A DNA stretch of 64,000 nucleotides from Gammaproteobacteria bacterium (GCA_009929855.1 RZZN01000005.1:1-64000), one strand, 5' to 3'; counted from the first letter of the stretch, positions 38,299-48,729 are shown. The notes: generated by a model not told the origin, from the letters alone. A program made the numbers and translations.

Positions 38299-40305
38299 TC
38301 AGCCGAGCAGTGGTGCGATGGTAAGGCTGACGATGGCCATCACGTTGATCAGGATGTTCATCGAGGGCCCCGAGGTATCCTTGAAGGGATCGCCCACGGT
38401 ATCGCCGACAACGGCCGAGGCATGCACGGTCGAGCCCTTGCCACCGAGGTTGCCTTTCTCGACGTATTTCTTGGCATTGTCCCAGGCTCCGCCCGAGTTG
38501 GCCATGGTCAGCGCCAGCAGGACACCAGCCAGCAGTGCGCCGCCGAGCATGCCGCCGAGCGCCTCCGGCCCGATCCCGAACCCGACCACCGCTGGCGCGG
38601 TGACCGCGATGACGCCGGGCAGGATCATCTTCTTGATCGCCGCGGTGGTGGCGATATCCACGCAGCGAGCGGTATCCGGCTTAGCCGTGCCCGCGAGCAG
38701 GCCCGGGATCTCGTGGAATTGCCGACGGATCTCGTTGATCATGGCGAAGGCGGCGTCACCGACCGCAGTCATGGTCATGGCGGCGATGAGGAAGGGGATC
38801 GTCCCGCCGATCAGCATCCCCATCAAGACCTCCGGGTCACCCAGGCTCAGCGAGAAGTCCGGGATGAAGGTGTGGAGCGTCTCGATATAGGCGGCGATGA
38901 TGGTGAGCGCGGCGAGTGCCGCGGCGCCGATGGCAAAGCCCTTGCCGATGGCCGCCGTGGTATTGCCGAGCTCGTCGAGTGAGTCCGTGATGGCGCGCGT
39001 CTCCTTGCCCAAACCACCCATCTCGGCGATGCCGCCGGCGTTGTCGGCCACCGGACCATAGGCATCGATCGCCATGGTGATGCCGACCGTGGCCAACATG
39101 CCAACCGCCGCGATGCCGACCCCATAGAGCCCGGCAAGATGGCTGGAGACATAGATGATGAAGGCGATCGTCAGGACCGGGATCACCACCGATTGCATGC
39201 CCACGGCCAGTCCCGAGATGATGACCGTCGCGGTGCCGGTCTCGCCCGAGTGCGCGATGCGCCGCACGGGTGCCGCCGAGGTGTAGTACTCGGTCACCAG
39301 ACCGATGATGATGCCACCGGCCGCACCAGTGAGCACCGCCCACCAGATGTGATTGTTGACATCCATCATCCAGATGAGCAGAAACGAGGTCAGGATGAAC
39401 AAGAGGCTGGCGCCGATGGTGCCAGTGCGCAGTGCCGTGGCCGGCTTGGTGGCGGAGACGCTCTTGACCAGGAAGACGCCGGCGATGGAGCAGAGCAGGC
39501 CGAGCGATGCCAGTGCCAGTGGCATGAACATGAGCGTCGATTGCGACCCCAGCATGGCCAGGGTGGAAGCCGACATGGTCGCGGCGATCGCGATGGTGGC
39601 GATCTGCGCGCCGCAATAAGATTCGAAGATGTCCGATCCCATGCCAGCGACATCGCCGACATTGTCCCCGACGTTGTCGGCGATGACGCCCGGATTGCGC
39701 GGGTCGTCCTCCGGGATCCCGGCCTCGACCTTACCGACGAGATCAGCGCCCACATCCGCGCTCTTGGTGAAGATGCCGCCACCGACACGGTAGAAGAGGG
39801 CGACCGAGGAGGCGCCGACGCCAAAGCCATGGATGGCATGGGCGGTCTCGGGATCGCCGCCAAAGAGCAGATAGAGTAAGCCGAGTCCCAACAAACCCAG
39901 GGACGCGACGAGAAGACCCATGACCGAGCCGCCGAAGAAGGCGACGGTGAGCGCGGCGGAAGCTCCTTCATTGTGGGCCGCCGTGGTCGTGCGCACATTC
40001 GCCTTGGTTGCCGAGAACATGCCCAGGAAGCCGGCGGTCGCGGATGCCACGGCTCCGACGACGAAGGCGAGTCCGGTCTTCCAGCCGAGGAACCAGGTGA
40101 GCAGTACGAGCACGACGACACAGAAGACGCCGAGCAGGAGCAGTTCGCGCTTCATGAAGACCATGGCGCCGAGATGGATCTCCTCGGCAATTCGCCTCAC
40201 CTTCTCCTCGCCCTCGGGGTAGGCCAATACGAGCTTGAAGATATAGTAGGCCGCCCAGAGCCCAAAAGCGCCGAGCAATATGGGAATCAACGCGTTGGCT
40301 GACAT
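38299..40305 (-). CDS. hppA: Membrane-bound ion-translocating pyrophosphatase (K+-dependent type)
   Basis: Couples pyrophosphate hydrolysis to H+ or Na+ transport across the inner membrane. The 668-residue protein has about 16 hydrophobic segments and the catalytic loops [16 protein letters not shown] and [20 protein letters not shown], plus [15 protein letters not shown] near the end. At the site that separates subclasses it reads [10 protein letters not shown] (Ala451, Gly454), the K+-dependent form; K+-independent enzymes have Lys and Thr there. Whether the ion is H+ or Na+ cannot be told by eye. GAGGAG precedes the ATG, and the upstream gap is AT-rich with a TATAAA element at 40351-40356 (minus strand). 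Confidence 0.95.
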   Translation of the reverse strand: MSANALIPILLGAFGLWAAYYIFKLVLAYPEGEEKVRRIAEEIHLGAMVFMKRELLLLGVFCVVVLVLLTWFLGWKTGLAFVVGAVASATAGFLGMFSATKANVRTTTAAHNEGASAALTVAFFGGSVMGLLVASLGLLGLGLLYLLFGGDPETAHAIHGFGVGASSVALFYRVGGGIFTKSADVGADLVGKVEAGIPEDDPRNPGVIADNVGDNVGDVAGMGSDIFESYCGAQIATIAIAATMSASTLAMLGSQSTLMFMPLALASLGLLCSIAGVFLVKSVSATKPATALRTGTIGASLLFILTSFLLIWMMDVNNHIWWAVLTGAAGGIIIGLVTEYYTSAAPVRRIAHSGETGTATVIISGLAVGMQSVVIPVLTIAFIIYVSSHLAGLYGVGIAAVGMLATVGITMAIDAYGPVADNAGGIAEMGGLGKETRAITDSLDELGNTTAAIGKGFAIGAAALAALTIIAAYIETLHTFIPDFSLSLGDPEVLMGMLIGGTIPFLIAAMTMTAVGDAAFAMINEIRRQFHEIPGLLAGTAKPDTARCVDIATTAAIKKMILPGVIAVTAPAVVGFGIGPEALGGMLGGALLAGVLLALTMANSGGAWDNAKKYVEKGNLGGKGSTVHASAVVGDTVGDPFKDTSGPSMNILINVMAIVSLTIAPLLG

Positions 40306-40545
40306 TGGCTCTCCTCAGGTCTTCGTTTGTTGTCGTAATATCCCATAAAGTTTATAGCAAATATCATTTGAAAAAGCGATGCGGCCAGCATGAGGTTATC
40401 CGATGCAGAGTATTGGTTGCGGTCGGTGCGCTGCGCACCCAATGGTCTGCCCAACGCGCCGCGGTGCGGACTCCATCCATGCCTGTGCCGATCCGTGCCT
40501 GGCTCGGCCGCTGGCGAGGTCTGGCTGACTCGCCGCGGCCGGGGT

Positions 40546-41193
40546 TCAAGGTGCTGGCCAATAGAAGGATTCGGCCGTCGCGCCGGTTTCCGGTATCCGC
40601 ACCTGGCGGGTCTGTGCCTGGCCTGCGTGCTCCACCGTCAACACATACTCTCCTGGTGCCAGATTGGCATAGAGCCAAGGGCCGATCGTCACCGTCGTGA
40701 GTAATACCGGGCCCGCCACATCCTTGATCTGAACCCGAATATTGGACAGGTAGGCCCCTGAGCCGGCAACCGCGAACAAGACCCGGAGATTGTATTGCGA
40801 CTTGACGGCTTCCATGGCCTCGCGCTCTGAGGCCCCGATGCCACCACTGATATGGGGTACCCCTAGGCTTGATTGACCGGGGAGCGTGCTGACGGGCGCG
40901 GGTGTCGCGGGCGCCAGGGTGTGTGGGGGCGTCGAGGTTGGGACCGCCGGGGTGCTGGATTGCGGAAGGACCGCGCCACCCGGCAGCAGGGTTCCAGGCG
41001 GCAGAACGATCTCCTCCGACAGGACGGTGCCTTCCGGCAGCACGGTCCCTGGCGGCGCGATCGCCCACTCGATGGTCGGTGCCTTGGGCGTCGCGGGGGC
41101 TTGCGCGGGTGGCTCGGCGGTCTCTTGCGCGAGCACGTGGATGGGCGCAAGCAGCGCACAGATGCTCAACGCGGTGCGGGTCGTTCGTGTCAT
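40546..41193 (-). CDS. Exported proline-rich protein with a C-terminal beta-sandwich-like domain
   Basis: A 215-residue protein with a signal peptide (MTRTTRTALSICALLAPIHV..., cleavage probably after LAQ near residue 22). Residues about 25-110 are Pro/Ala/Thr-rich and contain a short PPGT(V/L)LPxG(T/A)VL repeat. The last ~80 residues (SNIRVQIKDVAGPVLLTT...LAPGEYVLTVEHAGQ) resemble the carboxypeptidase-regulatory or transthyretin-like fold seen in extracellular proteins. GGAG precedes the ATG. It lies 51 bases after the ATP-grasp gene on the same strand, suggesting a shared transcript. No named family was recognised. Confidence 0.7.
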   Translation of the reverse strand: MTRTTRTALSICALLAPIHVLAQETAEPPAQAPATPKAPTIEWAIAPPGTVLPEGTVLSEEIVLPPGTLLPGGAVLPQSSTPAVPTSTPPHTLAPATPAPVSTLPGQSSLGVPHISGGIGASEREAMEAVKSQYNLRVLFAVAGSGAYLSNIRVQIKDVAGPVLLTTVTIGPWLYANLAPGEYVLTVEHAGQAQTRQVRIPETGATAESFYWPAP

Positions 41194-41244
41194 GGCGCTC
41201 TCCAAGATCTCGTTGATGATACAAGCCGATCCGCGATGGCGTGA

Positions 41245-42726
41245 TCAGCGTCCTCCCGCGCGTCGTCGGTCAAGGCGTGTGACGAATTCACCGATCAGCC
41301 GCGCATACAGCTGATCGCCCAGGACCTTGTCCTCGACACCAGCATCCAGGCTTGGATTATCGTTGACCTCGATGACGACCGGTCCGGCGGGCGTTTCCTT
41401 GAGATCGACCCCATAGAGTCCATCGCCGATCAGGTCGGCGGCCTTGAGGGCGGTCTTGATGACCCTCGGCGGCACGGCCTCGACCGGGAGGGTCACGAAG
41501 CCGCCTTGTTCGGGGCGACCATCCGGCTCGTGCTTGACGATTTGCCAATGATCCGGGCTCATCAGATATTGACAGGCATAGAAGGGCTGGCGGTCAAGGA
41601 CGCCGATGCGCCAGTCGAATGGGGTGTAGAGATACTCCTGGGCGAGGATCAGGTCCGATTGCTTGAACAGTCGGCTGGCGATGCGGGTCAGACTGGCGCG
41701 ATCCTCCGCCCGAAAGACCCCGCGCGAGAAGGATCCCTCCGGGATCTTGAGCACCACAGGATAGCCGATCAGTGACTCGGCCTCCATCAGATTCTCCTTG
41801 CGCAGGATCAGGGTCTCGGGTCGTGGGACACGATGCGCGGCCAGTAGCTCGGCCAGGTAGACCTTGTTGGTGCAGCGCAGGATCGAGTCTGGATCATCGA
41901 TGACCACCATGCCCTCGCTATCGGCCTTCTTGGCGAAACGAAAGGTATGATGACCGATGCGGGTGGTCTCGCGGATGAAGAGCGCGTCGTACTCGGCGAG
42001 CCGGCTGTAGTCGCGGCGCTGGATCAGCTCGACGTTGACTCCGAGCGCCTTGCCTGCCTTGATGAAGTGTTTCAGCGCCTTGGTGTCCGAGGGCGGGAGC
42101 ACCTCGTCGGGGTCGTGCAGGATCGCCAGATCGTAACGATAGGAGAGTCGTGCGCGTGGCTGGCGCCAACGTTGCGATAGATAGCCCTCGAGCGCGCTGA
42201 ACAGTGGTGCCTCGCCCTCACCTGGGATGGCCGCCAAGGGGAGCGCCTTCACGGCGCCGATCCGCCAGGTTCCATGATGTCTGAATTCCACTCGCAGGAT
42301 TGGGCAGCGGAAGGTCTCGAAGATCTCGCGGGCAAGCGGGCGCAGCTCCTTGACGTCGCACTGACCGAAGCAGATCGTCAACTCATAGGCCGTGGGATTG
42401 AGCGCCGAGGTCTTGCGCCGGCCAAGCAGTCGCTGCACCAGACCATCGAGCTCCTCGGTCGCGAGGCTGTAGAGTGCGCGACTGGAGAGCTCCTGGATGG
42501 TCCGCACGCTCGGGATCACCTTGTGACCGCGGGCCTCGGCCAGCAAGGAGCAATAATAGCCGACCGAGAGATAGCGATAGCTCCGGCATAGATTGATGAC
42601 CCGCAGATCACGTTTGGCCGCCAGCTCGCCGCCCGCGAGATAATCGCGCGCGGTCACCACCGGCAGGCGCGGGAACCCTGCCTTCCAGTCACTTTGTTGC
42701 TCTACCAGCAAGAGGTGCTCAGCCAT
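41245..42726 (-). CDS. RimK-like ATP-grasp ligase with N-terminal RLAN domain
   Basis: A 493-residue cytosolic protein. The first ~180 residues, with RVINLCRSYRYLSVGYYCSLLAEARGHK, are the RLAN domain found ahead of some RimK-like ligases. The ATP-grasp domain (about 250-480) has NKVYLAELLAAHRVPRPET, YPVVLKIPEGSFSRGV and the metal-binding EVNDNPSLD. Such enzymes join an amino acid, often glutamate, to a carboxylate of a peptide, protein or small molecule; the substrate here is unknown. The ATG at 42726 (MAEHLLLVEQQSDW) is chosen over a weaker upstream extension. It follows the GNAT/C39 fusion gene. Confidence 0.85.
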   Translation of the reverse strand: MAEHLLLVEQQSDWKAGFPRLPVVTARDYLAGGELAAKRDLRVINLCRSYRYLSVGYYCSLLAEARGHKVIPSVRTIQELSSRALYSLATEELDGLVQRLLGRRKTSALNPTAYELTICFGQCDVKELRPLAREIFETFRCPILRVEFRHHGTWRIGAVKALPLAAIPGEGEAPLFSALEGYLSQRWRQPRARLSYRYDLAILHDPDEVLPPSDTKALKHFIKAGKALGVNVELIQRRDYSRLAEYDALFIRETTRIGHHTFRFAKKADSEGMVVIDDPDSILRCTNKVYLAELLAAHRVPRPETLILRKENLMEAESLIGYPVVLKIPEGSFSRGVFRAEDRASLTRIASRLFKQSDLILAQEYLYTPFDWRIGVLDRQPFYACQYLMSPDHWQIVKHEPDGRPEQGGFVTLPVEAVPPRVIKTALKAADLIGDGLYGVDLKETPAGPVVIEVNDNPSLDAGVEDKVLGDQLYARLIGEFVTRLDRRRAGGR

Positions 42727-42793
42727 GCCGTTCGTGCTCTTTGGCGAAATCTGTGATCTGTTGCATCGTCTTTCAGGGGTGCTCCGCGCCGTC

Positions 42794-42830
42794 GTGTCTT
42801 GGGGTCGGGATGCGACACGCGACAAGACAC
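42794..42830. repeat. Inverted repeat in the GNAT/C39 to ATP-grasp gap
   Basis: GTGTCTTG (42794-42801) and CAAGACAC (42823-42830) are perfect inverted copies 21 bases apart, with a small inner GTCG/CGAC pairing. It lies about 70 bases before the ATP-grasp start and may be an operator or message hairpin; it lacks a T tract. Confidence 0.3.
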
Positions 42831-42949
42831 ATCGCTGGCCTGGGATGGTGGTTGTGGTTCACTGGGAATGGTCGATCGGTCGCTGACCCCGAGAGAGATC
42901 CAGACGGCTCCGGTGATCAGGCCGGATCCCGCCGGTGCCTGGGGCTTGC

Positions 42950-44098
42950 TTACCGGGTCGCGGCTCGATTGGAGACGAGGACGACCGCTTGGAGACCGAC
43001 CCGACCATAGCGCGTCATGCGGCTGAACTCGTCATGACGGATCGGCATGTCCATCGAATCCAGTGGGATCTCGCCATTGTCGGTATCGACGAATGGATCG
43101 TGGACATAGACGAAGTGCTCATCGAAACCCGTGATCACGACCCAATGTGGAAACTTCTCGCGATAGATGCGATAGGAGCTGATCAGCACCAAGGGCACGG
43201 CTCCGCTGTCCCAGCGTGCCTGCAGCTCCGCGATGCCGAGCGTCTCCTGATGGATCGGGATCGCCTCCCGGTGGGCCTCGGCGAGCATGTCTTCATGGAC
43301 CAGGCGCATGACTTCCTTCTTGTCCGGGCTGCGCACCGAGTCGATGAGTGGTACGCCCGGATCATTGACGAAGACCTCGACGCGGAAGCCGCGCGCGCGC
43401 GCGGCGAGCGCGAGTCCCAGTGGACCGCAACCGCCATGGCCCGAGGTCATGAAGATGGTCGTGGACTCGCGCCAGATTCGCAGCTCCAGGGTGCGGTCCA
43501 GCTCGAGGCTGGGTCGCAGGGCCTGCATCGCCATCATGAGCGATGATGGGCCACAGGTGAAGTCCAGACTCTGCTCATAGAAGGGCACCCGTTTCAGCTC
43601 GGGCTTGAGGCCTTGGGACAGTGCCTTCTGATAGCGAATCGCCTCGGTATGATCCTCGTAATAGTTCGAGAGCACGCCGAAGCGCCGATAGCCGGCGTGC
43701 TCGAACAAGGTTTGCGAGGCGAGATTGTCGCGACGGATCTCGAGTCGCATGTAGGCGCGCTCTTGTTCCCAGGCCGCCGCCTCGGCCGCGTTCACCAGGG
43801 TGCGAGCGACACCCTGCGCGCGTGCCCGAGCCGTGACTGCGATCGAGTACAGCCGCGCCACCGAGGTCGCGCGGCTGAAGAGCACGAGCACATAGCCGAT
43901 CACTCGCTCGTCGTCCTCGGCCACCAGCGTGCTGGCGCGAGCGCGTGTCAAAAGATAACGAAATTGGCGCCGGCTCAGTCGATCGCCCTCGAAGCACTCC
44001 AGCTCGAGCCTCAGCAGCGCGCCAAGATCCGCGAGCGTGGCAGGTCGGATGAGCGGCGCGCTGAGTCCGGCGGGGTCACTGATCGAGGGGGGCGTCAC
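42950..44098 (-). CDS. Fusion of GNAT acetyltransferase and C39-like (papain-fold) peptidase
   Basis: A 382-residue two-domain protein. The GNAT domain covers about residues 12-155 (ARAQGVARTLVNAAE gives the acetyl-CoA site). The C-terminal half is a C39-like cysteine peptidase with a visible triad: Cys182 (FTCGPSSLMMAM), His318 (HWVVITGF) and Asp334 (VHDPF). The GTG at 44098 gives a natural start before LIRPATLADL; an upstream ATG adds 37 unlikely residues. It precedes the RLAN/ATP-grasp gene, a pairing recurring in gammaproteobacteria as far as I recall. One gene could acylate or trim a product and the other ligate it; this is inference. Confidence 0.85.
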   Translation of the reverse strand: MTPPSISDPAGLSAPLIRPATLADLGALLRLELECFEGDRLSRRQFRYLLTRARASTLVAEDDERVIGYVLVLFSRATSVARLYSIAVTARARAQGVARTLVNAAEAAAWEQERAYMRLEIRRDNLASQTLFEHAGYRRFGVLSNYYEDHTEAIRYQKALSQGLKPELKRVPFYEQSLDFTCGPSSLMMAMQALRPSLELDRTLELRIWRESTTIFMTSGHGGCGPLGLALAARARGFRVEVFVNDPGVPLIDSVRSPDKKEVMRLVHEDMLAEAHREAIPIHQETLGIAELQARWDSGAVPLVLISSYRIYREKFPHWVVITGFDEHFVYVHDPFVDTDNGEIPLDSMDMPIRHDEFSRMTRYGRVGLQAVVLVSNRAATR

Positions 44099-44211
44099 GG
44101 GGTGGCGGTGGTGGGCTGGCGGTCGGCACCCGAGCGGGCTAAGCTGACGGCAATCTAACGCGCGTGTGAAAAAAAGCAAGCCTCCCACCCATCTGCCCCG
44201 GTCTTTCAAGC

Positions 44212-45381
44212 ATGCCTAATCAAGCCCCCCCGCTGACGACCATGCTCGCTGAGCTGATCGCCACCCTGTCGGTCAGCAGTGTGACGCCCGCCTTCGATCA
44301 CAGCAATCTGGCCCTGATCGATCGCCTCGCCGAGTGGCTGACGTCGGCGGCTTTCCAGGTCGAGGTCCTGCCGCTTCCAGGGCATCCGGGCAAGGCCAAC
44401 CTGATTGCGACACTCGGTCGTGGGTCCGGCGGGCTGGTCCTGTCCGGGCACACCGATACGGTTCCGTTCGATGCGCATCTCTGGACTCATGATCCATTGC
44501 GTCTCACCGAGGTGGACGGACGCTACTATGGGCTCGGCATGGCCGACATGAAATCGTTCTTCGCGCTCGCCATCGAGGCCGCGCGCGCCTTCACCGCCGC
44601 CGATCTGACCCGGCCACTGATCATCCTCGCGACCGCCGACGAGGAGTCGGCGATGCACGGTGCGCGGGCACTGGTTGCCGCCGCGCGGCCGCTCGGACGT
44701 CATGCCCTGATCGGCGAGCCCACCGGGCTGCGTCCGGTGCGGCTCAACAAGGGTGTCATGGGCGAGTCGATCCGACTCATCGGACGCAGCGGGCATGCCA
44801 GTGATCCAGCGCTCGGGGTCAGCGCGCTCGATGGCATGCATGCGGTCATGGGCGAGCTCTTGCGCTGGCGGCAAGAGCTCAAGGAGCAATCCAGTCACCC
44901 GGGTTTCCGGATCCCGTATCCCACGCTCAACCTGGGTCATATCCATGGCGGCGACAACCCCAACCGGATTTGCGGCGAGTGTGAGCTGCATCTGGATCTG
45001 CGTCTGCTGCCAGGCCAGCAGGCGAGCGAGATGCGCGCCGAGATCGCGCGACGGGTGGCACCGGTCGCCGAGCGCAGCGGACTGCGCTGGACGGTGCGGC
45101 CACTCTTCGAGTCGATCCCAGCCGGCGAGACCTCGGCGGAGGCGGCCATCGTGCGGGCCGCCGAGCAGCTGTCGGGACACCCGGCCGAGTCGGTCAGCTT
45201 CGGGACCGAGGCACCCTTCCTCAATCAACTCGGCATGGAGACGGTCGTGCTGGGACCCGGCGACATCGCCCAAGCGCATCAGCCGGATGAATATCTCGCG
45301 ATCGAGCGCATCACCCCCACACTCGATCTGCTGCGTGCCTTGATCGAGCGTTTCTGTGTCCAGGACTCGGACAGGCGCTGA
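44212..45381 (+). CDS. argE: Acetylornithine deacetylase
   Basis: Zinc M20-family enzyme that removes the acetyl group from N-acetylornithine in arginine synthesis. The 389-residue protein has metal-site motifs SGHTDTVP, GLGMADMK and ADEESAMHGA, a GEPTGLRPV block and the C-terminal FGTEAPFL. The dimerisation domain is in the middle (about 185-290). The start codon context is unremarkable; it is divergent from the GNAT/C39 gene with a 113-base gap and converges on pyrX. Sequence similarity favours ArgE over DapE because of the GEPTGLRPV segment and arginine genes elsewhere in the window. Confidence 0.92.
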   Translation: MPNQAPPLTTMLAELIATLSVSSVTPAFDHSNLALIDRLAEWLTSAAFQVEVLPLPGHPGKANLIATLGRGSGGLVLSGHTDTVPFDAHLWTHDPLRLTEVDGRYYGLGMADMKSFFALAIEAARAFTAADLTRPLIILATADEESAMHGARALVAAARPLGRHALIGEPTGLRPVRLNKGVMGESIRLIGRSGHASDPALGVSALDGMHAVMGELLRWRQELKEQSSHPGFRIPYPTLNLGHIHGGDNPNRICGECELHLDLRLLPGQQASEMRAEIARRVAPVAERSGLRWTVRPLFESIPAGETSAEAAIVRAAEQLSGHPAESVSFGTEAPFLNQLGMETVVLGPGDIAQAHQPDEYLAIERITPTLDLLRALIERFCVQDSDRR

Positions 45382-45433
45382 GATGTGGTCTGGTGCGCGA
45401 GCGCCGCCGTGTCGGGGCGCGCGACACCGGTGG

Positions 45434-46732
45434 TCAATGTCCGCTCTGACGCTCGAAGACGATACGCCCTTGCAGCAGCGTCAGCATGACGCGTCCGCGC
45501 ATGCCCTGACCGAGAAACGGGCTGTTGCGGCCCTGGGTCAGGAGTGTCTCGGCGCTCGGTGTCCAGCAGGCATCCGGGTCGAAGATACAGATGTCGGCGG
45601 CGGCCCCTGGCGTGAGATGCCCCAGATCGCGTCCGATGATCTCGGCTGGTCCGCTGGTCAGACGGGCGATGGCGTCGGGAAGCTCGAGCAAACCCTCGCT
45701 GACGAGTCGCAACACGAGCGGAAGGAGGGTCTCCAGCCCGGTGATGCCCGGCGCGGTCTCTGGAAATGGTCGGAGCTTGGCGTCCGCGTCGTGTGGCTGG
45801 TGATCCGAGCAGATGGCCGCCAGCTCGCCGGTCGCGACGGCCCGGCGCAGTCCCTCGCGGTCAGCCTGGGTCCGCAGTGGGGGGATCAGATGGTAATTGG
45901 CGTCGAATCCATCCAGATCATGCTCGGTGAGGAAGAGCTGGTGGATGCTGACATCCCCGCTCGCCCGCACGCCATGTTGCCGCGCCAAGGTCAGGATGGT
46001 CGCGGCGAGCGCCGAGGAGAGTCCACGAAAATGGATGCGTGCGCCGCTTTGTCCGGCAAGCGCGAGATCGCGCGCGATCGCCACCGTCTCGGCGGCCTCG
46101 GGGATGCCAGGCAGGCCCAGGCGCGTGCTGACATGTCCCTCGTGCGCGCAGCCGCCGAAAGCCAGATCCGGGTCTTGCGGGTGCAGAAAGAGTGTGAGTC
46201 CGAAGGTGGCGGCATACTCCATCGCGCGACGCTGCACCTGGACATTGCGGATGGGTCGATCGGCCTGACCGAGGACTGGGCAACCGGCCCGCCTGAGCGC
46301 GGCCATCTCGGTGATCTGGCTACCCTCCAGGCCCCGGGTCATGGCGCCGATCGGCAGAACGCGCGCATGTCCGTGACGTTGCGCCGTCTGCTGGATCAGT
46401 TGCGCGACGGCGGGTGTGTCGATCACTGGCGCGGTATCCGGTGGGCAACAGAGTGTCGTGATGCCGCTCGCGGCCGCGGCGCGGGTCTCGCTGCGGATCG
46501 TGGCCTTGTGCTCGAGACCCGGCTCGCGCAGATGGGCGCTGAGGTCGATGAATCCGGGGCAGACGATCCAGTCGGGGACCTGGATGACACGACTCGGTGT
46601 GAAGCCGGCTGGCGCCTCGCCAACCGCCACGACGCGCCCATGGTCAAGGTGCAGGTCGGCGCGTCGATCGATGCGGTTGGCCGGATCGATCACTCGACCA
46701 CCGCGGATGCTGATCGCGAGGGGCTTAGTCAT
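45434..46732 (-). CDS. pyrX: Dihydroorotase-like PyrX (probably inactive partner of aspartate carbamoyltransferase)
   Basis: A 432-residue relative of dihydroorotase. The metal site of active enzymes (DxHxH) reads DLSAHLR here: Ser65 replaces the first His, only His67 remains. The later His-His and DHAPH motifs are also changed (IHQ and ICSDHQPH). This matches the catalytically silent PyrC' (PyrX) described in pseudomonads, which is needed to assemble the PyrB complex. The start overlaps the pyrB stop by eight bases, so the two are co-translated. A catalytic pyrC must be elsewhere. A residual activity cannot be excluded by eye. Confidence 0.88.
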   Translation of the reverse strand: MTKPLAISIRGGRVIDPANRIDRRADLHLDHGRVVAVGEAPAGFTPSRVIQVPDWIVCPGFIDLSAHLREPGLEHKATIRSETRAAAASGITTLCCPPDTAPVIDTPAVAQLIQQTAQRHGHARVLPIGAMTRGLEGSQITEMAALRRAGCPVLGQADRPIRNVQVQRRAMEYAATFGLTLFLHPQDPDLAFGGCAHEGHVSTRLGLPGIPEAAETVAIARDLALAGQSGARIHFRGLSSALAATILTLARQHGVRASGDVSIHQLFLTEHDLDGFDANYHLIPPLRTQADREGLRRAVATGELAAICSDHQPHDADAKLRPFPETAPGITGLETLLPLVLRLVSEGLLELPDAIARLTSGPAEIIGRDLGHLTPGAAADICIFDPDACWTPSAETLLTQGRNSPFLGQGMRGRVMLTLLQGRIVFERQSGH

Positions 46733-47720
46733 GTGGCTCGAGCTCCCGCTGGAGTGCGAGGTTCTGGGTGCCGATACACATGGACATGACCGCCATGCGG
46801 ACGGCGATGCCATTGCTGACCTGCTCCAGGATGACCGAGCGGCTCCCATCGGCAACCTGTGATTCGATCTCGACCCCGCGATTGATCGGCCCGGGGTGCA
46901 TCACGATGGCCGTGGGATGCGCCAGGGCGAGGCGCTCCTCGGTCAACCCGTAGAGCTGGAAGAACTCATGCTCGCTCGGTAGCAGCGCGCTGGTCATGCG
47001 CTCGCGCTGCAGACGCAGCATGATGATGACGTCGACGTCGCGGATTCCTTCGCCGAGATCATGGTAGACCCGCACACCCAGCGCCTCGGCGGCATGGGCC
47101 GGGATGAGCGTGCGCGGACCGATCACCCGCACCTCGGCCGCGCCCAGCGTGTTGAGCGCGAGGATCTGCGATCGCGCGACCCGCGAGTGCAGGATATCGC
47201 CGACGATGGCCACGCGCAGGTGCTCGAAGGCCTGCTTGTGCCGGCGTATGGTGAACATGTCCAGCATGCCTTGGGTGGGGTGTGAGTAGCGTCCATCCCC
47301 GGCATTGATCACGCTGACATGGGGGTCGGCATGCGCGGCGATGAAGTGCGCCGCGCCACTGGAGGCGTGTCGCACCACGAACATGTCCACGTGCATGGCC
47401 TCGAGGTTGCGCAGCGTGTCGAGCAGGGTCTCGCCCTTGGCGGTCGCGGAGGTCGAGATGTTGAGATTGAGCACGTCGGCCGAGAGCCGCTTCGCGGCCA
47501 GCTCGAAGGTGGTGCGGGTGCGCGTGCTGGTCTCGAAGAAGAGGTTCGCGACGACCTTGCCACGGCAGAGTGGCACCTTCTTCACCGCCTGCTGGGCCAC
47601 GCCAAGGAAGCCCTCGGCGCGATCGAGGATCTCGACGAGCAGGGCGCGGCTCAGTCCGTCGATGGTCAGGAAATGTTTGAGATTGCCGTGCGCGTCGAGC
47701 TGAGGATTGGGCATCGTCAT
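46725..47720 (-). CDS. pyrB: Aspartate carbamoyltransferase catalytic subunit
   Basis: Forms carbamoyl-aspartate, the committed step of pyrimidine synthesis. The 331-residue protein has the carbamoyl-phosphate site [13 protein letters not shown], the [15 protein letters not shown] block, and the [11 protein letters not shown] end. Length fits the class with an N-terminal extension used with PyrX. It overlaps pyrR by four bases (ATGA) upstream and pyrX downstream. No pyrI regulatory subunit is present, as expected for this class. Confidence 0.96.
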   Translation of the reverse strand: MTMPNPQLDAHGNLKHFLTIDGLSRALLVEILDRAEGFLGVAQQAVKKVPLCRGKVVANLFFETSTRTRTTFELAAKRLSADVLNLNISTSATAKGETLLDTLRNLEAMHVDMFVVRHASSGAAHFIAAHADPHVSVINAGDGRYSHPTQGMLDMFTIRRHKQAFEHLRVAIVGDILHSRVARSQILALNTLGAAEVRVIGPRTLIPAHAAEALGVRVYHDLGEGIRDVDVIIMLRLQRERMTSALLPSEHEFFQLYGLTEERLALAHPTAIVMHPGPINRGVEIESQVADGSRSVILEQVSNGIAVRMAVMSMCIGTQNLALQRELEPHD

Positions 47721-48316
47721 CGTGACTCCCGATCCTGCCGCTCGGGGTCGCGATCGGCATGTCCGGCGGCAGCGCCCGGCTCCGTGGCCCTCGCTGGGTT
47801 CCTGCGGCGGACCAGACTCAGTGGTCGTGGACCGCTGAGCTTGATCTGCTCGCCGCGTCCGAGATGGGCATGCAGCCCCACGACATTCGGCTCGATCGGC
47901 AGCTCGCGCCCGTCACGCTCGACGAGTGTGGCCAGGATCACCGAGGCCGGTCGTCCGTAGTCGAACAGCACGTTGAGCGCCGCGCGAATGGTTCGTCCAC
48001 TCTGTAACACATCGTCGACGAGGATCAGATGACGATCGTCGATCCCGAATGGCAGGTGCGACGGGCGCACTTGTGGGTGGATCCCGATGCGGGTGAAGTC
48101 GTCGCGATAGAATGAGATGTCGAGCTGACCGATCGGCTCGGCCAGCGCGAGCCGCGCGTGCAGCTGATCCGCGACCCAGACCCCGCCGGTATGGATGCCG
48201 ATCATCAGCGGCGCCTTGATCTCGCGGGCGTTCAGTAGCATGCCGAGCTCATCGGCCATGCGCGCGAGGATCACGTCGATCTCGTGGTTGTCTTTCCAGG
48301 TCTCGGTATTGCTCAC
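47717..48316 (-). CDS. pyrR: PyrR, bifunctional pyrimidine operon regulator/uracil phosphoribosyltransferase family
   Basis: A 199-residue phosphoribosyltransferase-fold protein with the PRPP loop [17 protein letters not shown] and the early [14 protein letters not shown] segment. In Bacillus PyrR binds pyr mRNA; in pseudomonads it seems to regulate by another route, and no typical binding loop was seen here. The last ~25 residues (from about 175) are a charged extension beyond the usual ~170. It overlaps ruvX and pyrB by ATGA junctions, giving tight coupling. Confidence 0.93.
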   Translation of the reverse strand: MSNTETWKDNHEIDVILARMADELGMLLNAREIKAPLMIGIHTGGVWVADQLHARLALAEPIGQLDISFYRDDFTRIGIHPQVRPSHLPFGIDDRHLILVDDVLQSGRTIRAALNVLFDYGRPASVILATLVERDGRELPIEPNVVGLHAHLGRGEQIKLSGPRPLSLVRRRNPARATEPGAAAGHADRDPERQDRESR

Positions 48317-48729
48317 GCGGCCTCTTGCTCACTGAGCCAGGTTTCGAGGATCAGGGTCGCCGCGACCGCGTCCACCATATCCGGATGCGTCCGGCGGCGC
48401 GGGCGCGTGTCGAGTCGGTGTTGCGCCTCGATCGAGGTGAAGCGCTCGTCAATCAGGTGGACCTCGAGTCGAAATCGCCCGGCCAACTGGCGCACGAAAC
48501 GGTGCAGACGCGGCGACCAGTCCACCTCGCGACCATCCAGATCCAGCGGTAGACCCACCACCAGCGCGGTTGGCCGCCATTCATTCACCAGCGCGGTGAT
48601 CCCAGCCCAATCCGGCTTGCCGTCTCGGCTGTGCAGTGTGATCAAGGGCTGGGCCGTGCCGGTGACGGTCTGTCCGATCGCGACCCCGATGCGCCGCGTG
48701 CCATAGTCGAATCCGAGCAGCGTGCTCAT
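48313..48729 (-). CDS. ruvX: Putative pre-16S rRNA nuclease / Holliday junction resolvase-like protein YqgF
   Basis: A 138-residue RNase-H-fold protein starting [20 protein letters not shown], with [10 protein letters not shown] and the acidic DERFTSIEA and DMVDAVAAT segments. The family matures the 5' end of 16S rRNA. The ATG at 48729 restores the family N-terminus. It lies between yqgE and pyrR in the conserved order. Confidence 0.94.
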   Translation of the reverse strand: MSTLLGFDYGTRRIGVAIGQTVTGTAQPLITLHSRDGKPDWAGITALVNEWRPTALVVGLPLDLDGREVDWSPRLHRFVRQLAGRFRLEVHLIDERFTSIEAQHRLDTRPRRRTHPDMVDAVAATLILETWLSEQEAA

